A stretch of 64,000 nucleotides of DNA from Pedobacter sp. ASV28 (GCF_016428855.1 NZ_JAELTN010000003.1:62001-126000); one strand, 5' to 3'. Shown: positions 43,664 through 52,447, counted from the first letter of the stretch. The notes: generated by a model from the letters alone, not told the origin. Numbers and translations: made by a program.

Positions 43664-44170
43664 ATGAGTTCAAGAGGTAAAAAAATATTCCTTGCTTTAA
43701 GTGTTATTGTTCCATTTCTGATATACAGCATTATTTATTATGCACCCCTTATCAGAAATGCTCCTTTTCAGGAGAAATATTTTGTTTCATTAGAATATAA
43801 ATGGGGGAAGGGAGAAAATCTGGAGAATACTTATAATTCTGCTACGGGCGAATTTAAGTATTTGAACAAGTACGATTCGCTTGTTGTCAAAAATATTAAG
43901 CTTGATCAACGGGATATTAAATATTTAGACAGTATTGCAGATGTGCAAGGATTTTGGAATTTGCCAAATGTGGTAGCCAATAGCGAAGAAGATTTAAAAA
44001 ATCCTAAGAATGTACGTTATTTTATAAAATTTAATTACCAAAAGAAATCAAAAGAAGTAACTTATTTGCCAAATTTCAAGGGCAATGAAAGAATGAAAGG
44101 TGCTATTTCCAAAATGCAAAAAGAAATAGAACTAACTTTAATAGATAAAGAAGCCGCTCAAGTCCAATAA
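43664..44170 (+). CDS. Hypothetical protein with an N-terminal membrane anchor (tandem copy 1)
   Basis: A 168-residue protein with one transmembrane helix near the N-terminus (about 8-28) and a compact periplasmic domain. The domain starts SLEYKWGKGENLENTYNSAT and has FKYLNKYDSLVVKN, then LPNVVANSEEDL and VTYLPNFKGN. It is about 35-40% like the next gene by eye, with identical motif order, so the two are tandem duplicates. It starts 2 bases after the symporter stop and overlaps the next gene by one base, so three genes form an operon. Function unknown. Confidence 0.65.
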   Translation: MSSRGKKIFLALSVIVPFLIYSIIYYAPLIRNAPFQEKYFVSLEYKWGKGENLENTYNSATGEFKYLNKYDSLVVKNIKLDQRDIKYLDSIADVQGFWNLPNVVANSEEDLKNPKNVRYFIKFNYQKKSKEVTYLPNFKGNERMKGAISKMQKEIELTLIDKEAAQVQ

Positions 44171-44682
44171 TGAAACAAAAATTTAAAATTAATATTTCTA
44201 CCATTGGTATTGTTGCGGTAATTGTTATCGCTTTGATTGGTGGCTTTTACCTTTTGAAATTAAAGCAAGGAAGTCATAGTGCGGCTTCTTTTGTTTCACT
44301 TCGTTATAGCTGGGGTGTAGGCGATAGTTTGTTGAATAGTTATGATTCTAAAACTGGGTCTTATGCGTATTTGGATAAAAGAGATTCGCTGATCAAAAAA
44401 AACTTTAAGCTTCGTGCCAATAATGTTATCTATTTGCACAGTAAGATCAACGAGCTGGGATTATTGGATATACCCTCTGTTCTGGCAAATAAAAATGCTA
44501 ATCTAAAAGACGCTAAAGTATTGCGTTATGAATTTGAGTTTGTGTATGATAACCAGCTTAAAAAAATCGTTTATCTAACTAATTACGATCAAGATCCGGT
44601 AATCGCAAATAAAGCTATGGCTCTACAAAAAGTAGTTGGCCAAACTATAGACGAAGCCGAAGAGCGTTTTACTAATCGTTAG
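44170..44682 (+). CDS. Hypothetical protein with an N-terminal membrane anchor (tandem copy 2)
   Basis: A 170-residue paralogue of the previous gene, with a transmembrane helix at about 12-30 and a domain starting SLRYSWGVGDSLLNSYDSKT, then YAYLDKRDSLIKKN, LDIPSVLANKNANL and KIVYLTNYDQDP. Motif order matches copy 1 throughout. The start ATG shares its A with the stop codon of copy 1. The function is unknown; as both sit behind the symporter, a link to transport is possible but unproven. A terminator follows at 44692-44722. Confidence 0.65.
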   Translation: MKQKFKINISTIGIVAVIVIALIGGFYLLKLKQGSHSAASFVSLRYSWGVGDSLLNSYDSKTGSYAYLDKRDSLIKKNFKLRANNVIYLHSKINELGLLDIPSVLANKNANLKDAKVLRYEFEFVYDNQLKKIVYLTNYDQDPVIANKAMALQKVVGQTIDEAEERFTNR

Positions 44683-44691
44683 TTAGTCTTT

Positions 44692-44722
44692 ACTTAACAA
44701 TTTTATGTATTGTTGAGTTTTT
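44692..44722 (+). terminator. Terminator after the symporter operon
   Basis: ACTTAACAAT (44692-44701) and ATTGTTGAGT (44709-44718) pair over 10 bp with one U-G wobble around a 7-nt loop, then T. Confidence 0.65.
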
Positions 44723-44746
44723 AAATCATTATTTTTTCAATTAGTT

Positions 44747-44780
44747 AAACTTCGTGAGTTTTAAAAATTTACGGAGTTTT
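44747..44780. repeat. Diverged copy of the ACTTACGAAG hairpin element
   Basis: AAACTTCGTGAGTTTT (44747-44762) and AAATTTACGGAGTTTT (44765-44780) form an imperfect palindrome related to the perfect 17-bp element at 27777-27813. Confidence 0.45.
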
Positions 44781-44908
44781 TGGCGTGGAAAATAACAAAA
44801 GTATTTCATCTATTCTGGCTTGTATAACCCAAAAATCTGCTCGAAAAACTGTTAAATGGCAGTCGTAACAATTTCGATTCCCTTCTTATCAAAAAAACGT
44901 TAAAAAAT

Positions 44909-44962
44909 TTGCTTCGTAATATTATTTGTATAAATTTGGTCAACCAAATATTGGTCAACCAA
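44909..44962 (+). promoter_or_regulatory. Alginate-locus promoter 1 with two TTGGTnnACCAA operators
   Basis: TTG at 44909-44911 and TAAATTTG at 44931-44938 are spaced 19 nt and fit the Bacteroidota promoter. The -7 element runs straight into operator box 1, TTGGTCAACCAA (44936-44947); box 2 is identical at 44951-44962. The boxes are 15 bp apart, start to start. Their sequence resembles the UxuR/ExuR-type FCD-GntR operator, and the position suggests repression by blocking RNA polymerase. Confidence 0.8.
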
Positions 44963-44975
44963 ATAATTCCTTTGT

Positions 44976-45857
44976 ATGAACAAGCAAAATCTGCTTTATA
45001 TCTTGTGCATCTGCTTTTTTGGATACGCCTGCAGCAAGCAAAATAATACCGCTGTTAAACAAGAAGAGGTAGCCAATAATGGAGGTGCTCAAACTACAAA
45101 TGCTGATGGAGTTACCTTGAGTGCCAATGGGACTAGCGATACCTACCAGTTGATTAATAATGTGCTTGGAGGGAGTGGCGATGTGATAGAAGCCCCAGAT
45201 TGTAGCCATCCTAGCTTTGGGAAGCATATTACACAGGTATTCGATGCCGATTTAAAACGTTATGTATTTGCTTTTCATATCCATGTTACGCCCGATAACG
45301 ATAAATGTGAAGATTCGGATAGACAGCGTAATGAAATCAAAACTTATGATAAGTCTCCAGAAAGCTTGAAAGCTAGTAAAGACGAGAGAGTACTTTACAG
45401 GTGGAAATTCAAATTGGATGCAGGCTTTAAACCTTCTAGTGACTTTACCCATATTCACCAGCTAAAACCTATTGATGGCGACAACCAATTGCCAATTATT
45501 ACTCTAACTCCTCGTTATAAGGCAGGAGGAGACATTTTACAAGTAATCCATACTGGTGATACCGAGGCAACTTCTCAAAAATATATTGCTACCATTCCTT
45601 TAGCCGATTTTAGGGGCCAGTGGGTAGAAGTAATTGAAAGAGCTACTTTTTCTTTCGATGGTAAATATGAAATACAGATCAACAGAATTAGCGATGGCAA
45701 GCTTTTGTTAAAGCAAGCCTTTACCAATATCGAAATGTGGCGTAAAAATACGACTAGCTGTCGTCCAAAATGGGGGATTTACAGAAGAACGCTTCAGCCA
45801 GATGCTTTACGAGATGAAACCCTTTGGTTTAACGATTTCAATATAACAGAATACTAA
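44976..45857 (+). CDS. Polysaccharide lyase-like jelly-roll lipoprotein
   Basis: A 293-residue protein with a signal peptide and lipobox (FFGYACSK, Cys19), so likely anchored at the cell surface or periplasm. The fold reads as a beta-jelly roll of the PL7/PL13/PL20/PF14099 group. RQRNEIKTYDKSPE (about 116-129) corresponds to the conserved R(S/N)E strand, THIHQLKPID (about 158-167) to the QIH/IHQ strand, and PKWGIYRRTL near the C-terminus to the KxGxY strand. Motifs fit PF14099 better than classical alginate lyase PL7. In this locus the likely substrate is alginate. Its promoter has two of the locus's operators. Activity is not certain from sequence. Confidence 0.65.
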   Translation: MNKQNLLYILCICFFGYACSKQNNTAVKQEEVANNGGAQTTNADGVTLSANGTSDTYQLINNVLGGSGDVIEAPDCSHPSFGKHITQVFDADLKRYVFAFHIHVTPDNDKCEDSDRQRNEIKTYDKSPESLKASKDERVLYRWKFKLDAGFKPSSDFTHIHQLKPIDGDNQLPIITLTPRYKAGGDILQVIHTGDTEATSQKYIATIPLADFRGQWVEVIERATFSFDGKYEIQINRISDGKLLLKQAFTNIEMWRKNTTSCRPKWGIYRRTLQPDALRDETLWFNDFNITEY

Positions 45858-45874
45858 ACTTAATTATAAAAATC

Positions 45875-46693
45875 ATGATGAAGAAATTTTTTGCCCTTGT
45901 TGCTTTAACATTCTCGGTTAATTATGTTGCTTTAGCGCAATCTCCAGTTATAAATTATGATTTTGGCGATAAAGAGGCCTCTTTTAATCCTAATCCAGGT
46001 GCATCTTCAACTTCATTTCTACCAAAAATAGCCAATAACAAAGCCGTCAAGGTAAGGATCAGGACTGCTTCCGATGGTTCAGGCGCTTTCAACTTAGTGA
46101 AGAAGGGAGCCGATTTTATTAAAGGTGCTGGTTTGGAAATCGTTGCAGGTACTACTACCAGTAAGTTTTCTATCTATAATCTTGCACTGGAAAGCATAGT
46201 TAAAACTAGTTTCAATATCAAGATCGATAATGTTGCTGCCGGACAATGGATATTTGCCAATGGTGCTGCAGAAAATTCTGATGATCTTTTTCAAGGCAAT
46301 GGTGGCATTAAAGAAACTTCTACAGAGATTTTTGCAGGCTTAAGATGGAATTTGTCTGCGGCTAACGAGATTAATTTTTATACCCGCAATAGCGGTAAGT
46401 GGGCTGCGGTAAAAGGAACATCTTTTGTGAAAAATACAGATTACCTTATTGAGGTTTATAGCAATAATAGTGCTGAGGCCAAAAAATATAGCAAAGAAGG
46501 AGAGCAGACCCTAAATTCGGGCACTTATCAGGTATGGGTAAACGGTAAACGTATTCCCGGCGAATTTGTAACAGCAGGTTTAGAGCAAGGTAAAAACTTG
46601 AATGGCTTTATCATTTATGGCGTTACGCCAAAGGGCAACGAGACCATGTCTAAAGCTTGGCTAGATAATCTAGAAATTAACGGGAATCTATAA
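45875..46693 (+). CDS. Secreted beta-sandwich protein of unknown function in alginate locus
   Basis: A 272-residue protein with signal MKKFFALVALTFSVNYVALA. The mature part is beta-rich (PVINYDFGDKEASFNPNPG, KFSIYNLALESIVKTSFNIK, GTYQVWVNGKRIPG, SKAWLDNLEINGN), like a concanavalin/LamG-type sandwich with a C-terminal strand typical of such folds. No catalytic motif is visible, so a carbohydrate-binding role is plausible. It starts 17 bases after the lyase-like lipoprotein, so both should be cotranscribed. I do not recognise a named family. Confidence 0.6.
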   Translation: MMKKFFALVALTFSVNYVALAQSPVINYDFGDKEASFNPNPGASSTSFLPKIANNKAVKVRIRTASDGSGAFNLVKKGADFIKGAGLEIVAGTTTSKFSIYNLALESIVKTSFNIKIDNVAAGQWIFANGAAENSDDLFQGNGGIKETSTEIFAGLRWNLSAANEINFYTRNSGKWAAVKGTSFVKNTDYLIEVYSNNSAEAKKYSKEGEQTLNSGTYQVWVNGKRIPGEFVTAGLEQGKNLNGFIIYGVTPKGNETMSKAWLDNLEINGNL

Positions 46694-46849
46694 AAAATAA
46701 TTGGAGGACTTAATAGGCTCTCCTCAACCTAAAACCAAATATTTATTCCATATGAACCATCCACGATTAAATAATCATTAAACACAGGGTATGATGTATT
46801 TAAGTCATGGTAAGGAACATCTGACCACTAAAAATAAAATTATAAACAG

Positions 46850-49531
46850 ATGAAAAGAAAATTACTTTTAACAATTGCAATGTGTTTTGTGATAGCTTTA
46901 AGCTTTGCACAAGGGACTTATTACTGGGTGGGAGGAACATCTACTTCCTGGAGTTCTGCCAACAATTGGAGTTTAAGCGTAGGTGGCATTGGAGGAGCTA
47001 GATCTACGGTTAATTCTGCAGATATTTTAATTTTTGATGGAAGTAATATAGGTAGTGGTGCTACTGGTGCAGTTACTTTGCAACCTACCGGAAATGAGAT
47101 TTTAAGTAAACTAGTATTGCAAAACGGCGCAATCCTTAACTTGGCAAGAACCAGTTCAGGAACAACTTACCTTTATATAGATGGAGAAGTGGTGGTATCG
47201 GCTAACAGCATGTTGAACATTAATGGAAACTTAGGTGTAATGTGTTTAGTCTTCAATAGCACTTCTAATAGTACTATACAAGGTCAATTAAATGTTTTGG
47301 GTACTGCTGCAAATAGACTTTCTATAAAAGCAGCTTCTGCTTTAAGGTTTGGGTCAGGAAGTTCTTGTAATGCAGGTTCTGGGGTTAATGCTTTTAGTAC
47401 TTTGACAACCTCAACAAATCCTTCTGTGGATAAATCAGTGATATTTCAGTCTGGCTCGTCATTTATTTATAAAAGCCAGTACAATCCGTTTGGGGGTTCC
47501 ACCTCAAACATAGCTGTATTCCAATCGGGTAGTAATTTTATAATGGAGACTGCGAATGTATCAAATATCTTTACGAATAGAAACTTCGGCAATGTTATTA
47601 TCAGGAATAATGTAGCAATTTCATTATCTGAAAATTTCTTAGGCGTAGAAAACTTGACTATAGAAAATGGATCTTCTTTCTTGTTGAATGGTACAGGTCC
47701 ATCGCCAATTTTTGGTAATATCGTTAATAATGGTACTTTAGGGGTTGCCGCAACTGGCTCCTCTAATCTTATTTTAATTGGTAATACCCCTCAATTAATT
47801 TCTGGTTCAGGAAGTTTTAATCTTGGGGCTTTTTCGGTTGCTACCGATGCAAATGTTACGCTAGGCTCTTCAATAAACTTAGCTGGAGCATTAATTTCAT
47901 ATATATATGGAACAGTTAACGTTCAAAATAATCAGATAAAAACAAATGGGGTTGCTGCTTCTACAGGAAGAGTTCAATTTAGATCTTCTGTTAATACTTC
48001 AACAAGTGCGGCTGTAGTAACTTCGGGAAGTAATGTGATCACCTTCAATAGCGCTGCAGACTTTACATCGATAAGTTCGGCACCAGGTCTTTTGGTAAGT
48101 GGTCCAAATATTGAAGCTAATACATATATTATCAATACTTCTACAACTGGTGGTACTAATGGTTTTGGTAGTATAACGTTATCAAAAGCTGCGCTAAGCT
48201 CAGGTACGTCAATAAATCTTATAGGTGATAACCCAACCTTAACGACTTCTAATAGCAATGGTGTAGATGGTAGCTTCGATATCAATTCTTTCGGAAGCCT
48301 TACGCTTTCTGCTGGAACCAATTTTATTTTTAATGGAGCAACCACATCTCCTTTTTCAACAGCAAGTAATAATGTCTTGGGAGATGTAACCTTCAATACT
48401 TCGGCTACCACGAACAAGAGTGTTACCATTAATGGAAAACTGACCTTAAATGGTGCTAAGTTAACCGTTAGTGAGGGAGATATGGTTACGCTTGCTTCAA
48501 CAGGCTCTTTTGGAGGCAGCTTCGGTAATTCATCCTATATTTTAACAGCGGCTAATACCTCTACTGGTGCAGTTGGAAAAGTAAGGTTTACAGATTTATC
48601 GGCATCTACTTTGATTCCAGTCGGTACGGCTGGTTATTATGCACCTGTTACCTTAGCACCAACAACGGCTTCAACTTTCGATATCAACGTATTCTCGGGA
48701 GCTACCTCAAATGCTACCCCAAGTGGTGCCGCATTAACGGCAGCACAAAAATTGAGAATGGTAGATGCGGTTTGGAATATTAGCCGTTCTGCGGGTTCTG
48801 GTAATGCAGATGTTACTTTGGCTTGGCCAAGTGCTTTAGAGGGGGCAGATTTTGCTGGTTTTGGTAATGCCCAAATTGGTATTGCTTCTTATAGCGCAGG
48901 AGCTTATGGCACTTTTACAGGTTCAGGAAATGCGGCGGCAAATACTGCAACTTTCACCACAAGTGCATTTTCTCCGTTGATTGTAGGCGAAGCCAATACT
49001 ACTTTGCCTTTGACCTTATTGAGCTTTACCGCAAAAGAAAGTTTGAACAGCGTGAAATTAGCTTGGCAGACTACTTCTGAAGTGAACCTGAAAAATTATG
49101 TTTTACAACATAGAGGGCTAAATGGTTTTGAAGATATTTATAGTATAGCAGCCAATAACAAACCTGGTATCTTTAATTATAACTATACCCATTTAAATCC
49201 GGCGTCTGGTGTAAATTACTATCGCTTAATTGGTGTGGATAATGATGGAACACAGCATATTAGCGATCCTAAATCTGTGGTAGTAAGTTTTTCTGATGCC
49301 GTAAGTGTTTATCCTAATCCTGTAATCAGCCGTAATATCAATGTGGCAGGTGTTGTAAATGGCGACGTGATCAAGATATTAAATGTTCAGGGGCAGGTGC
49401 TGGTAACTAAGAAAGTCGGCGGTAACCAGACGCAAGAAATAGATGTACAACATATACAGGCGGGTATTTATATCCTGTCGATTGAAAATGCTGGAAAGAT
49501 CACAACCACAAAAAAGATCATTAAGATATAA
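46850..49531 (+). CDS. Large type IX-secreted protein with beta-helix-like repeats
   Basis: An 893-residue protein with signal MKRKLLLTIAMCFVIALSFA. The first segment GTYYWVGGTSTSWSSANNWS is typical of Bacteroidota surface proteins. Residues about 60-700 are Gly/Ser/Thr/Asn-rich beta repeats (parallel-helix or adhesin-like). A fibronectin-like domain lies at about 725-815 (LLSFTAKESLNSVKLAWQT). The last 75 residues (819-893, starting SVYPNPV and ending KKIIKI) are a type A sorting domain of the type IX secretion system. It should therefore be exported to the surface. It may bind or degrade alginate outside the cell, but no lyase motif is identified. Confidence 0.75.
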   Translation: MKRKLLLTIAMCFVIALSFAQGTYYWVGGTSTSWSSANNWSLSVGGIGGARSTVNSADILIFDGSNIGSGATGAVTLQPTGNEILSKLVLQNGAILNLARTSSGTTYLYIDGEVVVSANSMLNINGNLGVMCLVFNSTSNSTIQGQLNVLGTAANRLSIKAASALRFGSGSSCNAGSGVNAFSTLTTSTNPSVDKSVIFQSGSSFIYKSQYNPFGGSTSNIAVFQSGSNFIMETANVSNIFTNRNFGNVIIRNNVAISLSENFLGVENLTIENGSSFLLNGTGPSPIFGNIVNNGTLGVAATGSSNLILIGNTPQLISGSGSFNLGAFSVATDANVTLGSSINLAGALISYIYGTVNVQNNQIKTNGVAASTGRVQFRSSVNTSTSAAVVTSGSNVITFNSAADFTSISSAPGLLVSGPNIEANTYIINTSTTGGTNGFGSITLSKAALSSGTSINLIGDNPTLTTSNSNGVDGSFDINSFGSLTLSAGTNFIFNGATTSPFSTASNNVLGDVTFNTSATTNKSVTINGKLTLNGAKLTVSEGDMVTLASTGSFGGSFGNSSYILTAANTSTGAVGKVRFTDLSASTLIPVGTAGYYAPVTLAPTTASTFDINVFSGATSNATPSGAALTAAQKLRMVDAVWNISRSAGSGNADVTLAWPSALEGADFAGFGNAQIGIASYSAGAYGTFTGSGNAAANTATFTTSAFSPLIVGEANTTLPLTLLSFTAKESLNSVKLAWQTTSEVNLKNYVLQHRGLNGFEDIYSIAANNKPGIFNYNYTHLNPASGVNYYRLIGVDNDGTQHISDPKSVVVSFSDAVSVYPNPVISRNINVAGVVNGDVIKILNVQGQVLVTKKVGGNQTQEIDVQHIQAGIYILSIENAGKITTTKKIIKI

Positions 49532-49608
49532 TAGCTGTTGCAAGTGATGAGTGGCATGCCTAAACCCATAATTTGTCACCCATAATGAGTAACTAACCCC
49601 TAAAATAA

Positions 49609-51558
49609 ATGAATAGCCATTCAAAAATATTACTCGCATTGGTGCTTTTGTTGACCATCACCACAGATGTATTGGCCAAGGTAAAGCTGCCGCAGATTTT
49701 TGGAAGTAATATGGTCTTGCAGCGCGACCGCCCTATTACGCTTTGGGGTTGGGCAGATCCGGGAGAAAAAATAAGCATCAGTTTTAGGGGCAGCGATTAT
49801 ACTGCACAAGCTAATGGACAAGGTAAATGGCAAACGGAAATAAAATCTTCTCCTGCAGGTGGTCCGTTTGTTTTGAAAATTAACGAGCTAATATTGGATA
49901 ATATTCTTTTGGGGGATGTTTTTCTGTGTAGTGGGCAGAGTAATATGGCTTTTTTGTTAATGAAGGCCGATGGTGGAGAGAAGGATATTGCCAATGCCGC
50001 TAACCAAAATATCAGGGTGTTTAATGTGAACAGAGATATAGAATTTCAACCCTTAGATGATTTGACCAAGAAAACACCTTGGCAGCTTTGTGGTCCGCAA
50101 TCGGTGGGCAAATTTTCAGCGGTGGCCTATTATATGGGACGTAAATTGCAAGAAGAACTTAATGTTCCTATCGGATTGATCAGTAGTGCCTATGGGGGAA
50201 CGGTAATAGAAGGTTTCATAAGTGCACCATCTTTAGATACTATTGCTAGATTAAAGCCTATTTTAAACGAAATTGGGCAAAAAAACCAAAAGCAATATCT
50301 TGCAGATAAAATGGTAGAACTGGAAAAAACACAGGGTAAATTGAACCAGTATAGCAATGCAGATGTACTTTGGGATACCATAAATCCTACTATACCGGTT
50401 TATGAAAAGAGTTGGGCGATGATTAAGCTGCCAACCCTATGGGAAAAGGCAGGTTTACAAAATGTAGATGGGGTGATCTGGTTTTATAGGGAGCTTAATT
50501 TAAACGATGCTGATTGCCAAAAAGATGCCTTTTTAAGCTTGGGCAGAATTGCCGATCAAAGTGTGGTTTTCTTTAACGGTGTGAAATTGGGTTCTTCGCC
50601 AGATAGCCGCGATTTACTGAGGGAATTTACCATAAGCAAAGGCCTACTCAAGCCAGGGCTGAACAAGGTGCTTGTTCGCGTAGCCAATAAAGGTAGGAAC
50701 GGTGGCATTTGGGGTCCCCAGGGTAAAATGTTCTTTAAGTCTGGAAGTGGAAATAGGGTAACGCTTGATGGCAATTGGGCCTACAAAATTCAGCACATTA
50801 ATATTGCAGTACATCCTAACGATGTGTCGTCTTCTATTTATAATGCCATGATCAACCCTTTAAAAACATTGCAGTACAAAAGTGTAATATGGTATCAAGG
50901 TGAAAGTAATGCCAACTGGGCCGATGAATATGAAGGTTTATTAAAGAATTTAATAAAAGATTGGAGAAAAGTTTTTAACCAACCTCAATTGCCTATTGTA
51001 GTTGTGCAATTGCCTAACTATAAAAAAGTATCTGTAGTACCAGAAGTAAACTCCGCTTGGGCAATGCTAAGGGAGGCTCAGGAAAAAGCGACTAAACAAG
51101 TAAATGCCGGACTGGTAACCATTATTGATTTGGGGTTAGCCGATGATATTCACCCGACAAATAAGCTTCCAGTAGGGGAAAGGGTGGCCAATAAAGTTTT
51201 ACAATTAGTTTATGACCAAAGATTAGTAGCCGATGGTCCTGTGTTCAAATCGATGAAAATAGATGGTTCTAAAGTTGCATTGACATTTGATCATGCCGAT
51301 GGATTAACGGTAAATAAAAAAGCTGAACGATCTAATTTTATGGTAGCAGGTGAAGATCGAAAATATGTTTGGGCACAGGCAAAAGTAGAAGGAAATAAAG
51401 TAACAGTATGGAATGATGAGGTTAAAAATCCGATAGCTGTGAGATACGCTTGGGCGGATAACCCAGGAGAAAATTACCTGTACAATGCTGCGGGTTTGCC
51501 CATGTATCCGTTTAGGACAGATCGTTGGAAGATCGATTTAGAGGTTATTCCAAGATAG
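49609..51558 (+). CDS. Sialate O-acetylesterase (SASA) family protein
   Basis: A 649-residue exported esterase; the signal peptide is about residues 1-23. The SGNH nucleophile is in FLCSGQSNMA (Ser111), followed by SAYGGTVIEGF (block II), VIWYQGESNAN (block III with GES) and DIHPTNKLPVGERVA with the catalytic Asp-x-x-His. An inserted beta-sandwich (DGVIWFYRELNL, VRVANKGRNGGIWGPQG) is as in many family members. SASA enzymes deacetylate sugars. In an alginate locus the natural guess is removal of O-acetyl groups from mannuronate of bacterial alginate; that is inference. It ends the first transcription unit, 93 bases before the GntR gene. Confidence 0.85.
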   Translation: MNSHSKILLALVLLLTITTDVLAKVKLPQIFGSNMVLQRDRPITLWGWADPGEKISISFRGSDYTAQANGQGKWQTEIKSSPAGGPFVLKINELILDNILLGDVFLCSGQSNMAFLLMKADGGEKDIANAANQNIRVFNVNRDIEFQPLDDLTKKTPWQLCGPQSVGKFSAVAYYMGRKLQEELNVPIGLISSAYGGTVIEGFISAPSLDTIARLKPILNEIGQKNQKQYLADKMVELEKTQGKLNQYSNADVLWDTINPTIPVYEKSWAMIKLPTLWEKAGLQNVDGVIWFYRELNLNDADCQKDAFLSLGRIADQSVVFFNGVKLGSSPDSRDLLREFTISKGLLKPGLNKVLVRVANKGRNGGIWGPQGKMFFKSGSGNRVTLDGNWAYKIQHINIAVHPNDVSSSIYNAMINPLKTLQYKSVIWYQGESNANWADEYEGLLKNLIKDWRKVFNQPQLPIVVVQLPNYKKVSVVPEVNSAWAMLREAQEKATKQVNAGLVTIIDLGLADDIHPTNKLPVGERVANKVLQLVYDQRLVADGPVFKSMKIDGSKVALTFDHADGLTVNKKAERSNFMVAGEDRKYVWAQAKVEGNKVTVWNDEVKNPIAVRYAWADNPGENYLYNAAGLPMYPFRTDRWKIDLEVIPR

Positions 51559-51580
51559 TGTGAGATAATTTGAAATATGT

Positions 51581-51637
51581 TTTTGAATACCCATTTGAAT
51601 GTTTATTTTTGGTAGACCAATTAATTGGTCTACCAAA
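51581..51637 (+). promoter_or_regulatory. Alginate-locus promoter 2 with a 30-bp palindromic double operator
   Basis: TTTTG at 51581-51585 and TATTTTTG at 51604-51611 are spaced 18 nt. Box 1, TTGGTAGACCAA (51609-51620), overlaps the -7 element. Box 2, TTGGTCTACCAA, lies at 51625-51636. The whole segment 51608-51637 is a perfect 30-bp palindrome. It lies 15 bases before the GntR gene, so the regulator probably represses itself and the genes after it. Confidence 0.85.
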
Positions 51638-51651
51638 TAAAAGTCTAAATA

Positions 51652-52395
51652 ATGAAATCACTAATAGATACCATCACCGCTATACAATTAGAATCGCCCG
51701 TAGATAAAATTATAGGGCAATTAAAGCAGTTAATTATTTCCGGACAGTTAAAACCGGGCGATCGATTGCCAGCAGAAAGGGTGCTTTCAGAACGTTTTGG
51801 CCTTGGCAGAAGCTACATTCGCGAGGCGATATTGAAATTGGAGTTTTATGGTTTGTTAAAAACCAACCCACAGAGTGGAACCTATGTGGCGGGTTTAAGT
51901 ATCAATGTAATTGATAATATCATATCTGATATCATTAAATTTAATAAAGATGATTTTAATGCCCTGATAGAAGCTCGATATCATTTAGAACTAAATGCGG
52001 TTAAGTTGGCTGCTGAGCGAAGAACGGAAGAAGACTTAGCGAGCATCAGGTCGGCAATGCATGATTATGAGCACAAGATTAGTCATGGCAAAGATGCGGT
52101 AGAAGAAGATATGTTGTTCCATATCAAGATTGCAAAGGCCACTAAAAACTCTGTTATCGAATCGATGATTTTGATATTGGTGCCAGATTTGATTAAGAAC
52201 ATTGTAGAAAATAAAGTTTGTGGTGATAACCGGGCTAAAACTGCAATAAAAGAACACAGGCAAATATTGGCAGCAATAGAAACGCAGGATGTACTAAAGG
52301 CAGAAGAGGCCATGGCCAGTCATCTTGATGAAATATGGCAGATTAGTAAAGCAGGCTTTGCGGCCCAACAGATCATCAACGAAACAGAAAATTAA
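51652..52395 (+). CDS. FadR/GntR-family transcriptional regulator (FCD domain), alginate locus
   Basis: A 247-residue regulator. The N-terminal winged HTH (about 10-80) has LKPGDRLPAERVLSERFGLG, then SYIREAILKLEFYGLLKTNP and SGTYVAG. The C-terminal all-helical FCD domain (about 98-240) has LIEARYHLELNAVKLAAERR, DMLFHIKIAKATKN and IKEHRQILAAIETQD, with the metal- or effector-binding Asp/His positions. FCD-type GntR regulators bind dyads of the type TGGTnnACCA, and such boxes are found at this gene's own promoter and two others in the locus. Effector is likely an alginate monomer derivative such as 2-keto-3-deoxygluconate. It is the first gene of the second transcription unit. Confidence 0.9.
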   Translation: MKSLIDTITAIQLESPVDKIIGQLKQLIISGQLKPGDRLPAERVLSERFGLGRSYIREAILKLEFYGLLKTNPQSGTYVAGLSINVIDNIISDIIKFNKDDFNALIEARYHLELNAVKLAAERRTEEDLASIRSAMHDYEHKISHGKDAVEEDMLFHIKIAKATKNSVIESMILILVPDLIKNIVENKVCGDNRAKTAIKEHRQILAAIETQDVLKAEEAMASHLDEIWQISKAGFAAQQIINETEN

Positions 52396-52447
52396 TCAGA
52401 AAAATATAAGCCGACCTTAGCTTAATCATTAACTTAAATTACAACGT

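Noticed and set aside
44936..44962. Tandem TTGGTCAACCAA repeats as a possible CRISPR or phase-variable tract
   Set aside because: There are only two units per site, they are self-palindromic, and they overlap promoter elements at three places. An operator explains them better.
47974..48429. 151-codon minus-strand open frame inside the type IX-secreted protein gene
   Set aside because: It is antisense to a low-complexity Ser/Thr/Asn-rich coding region, has no start context and no domain; a shadow ORF.
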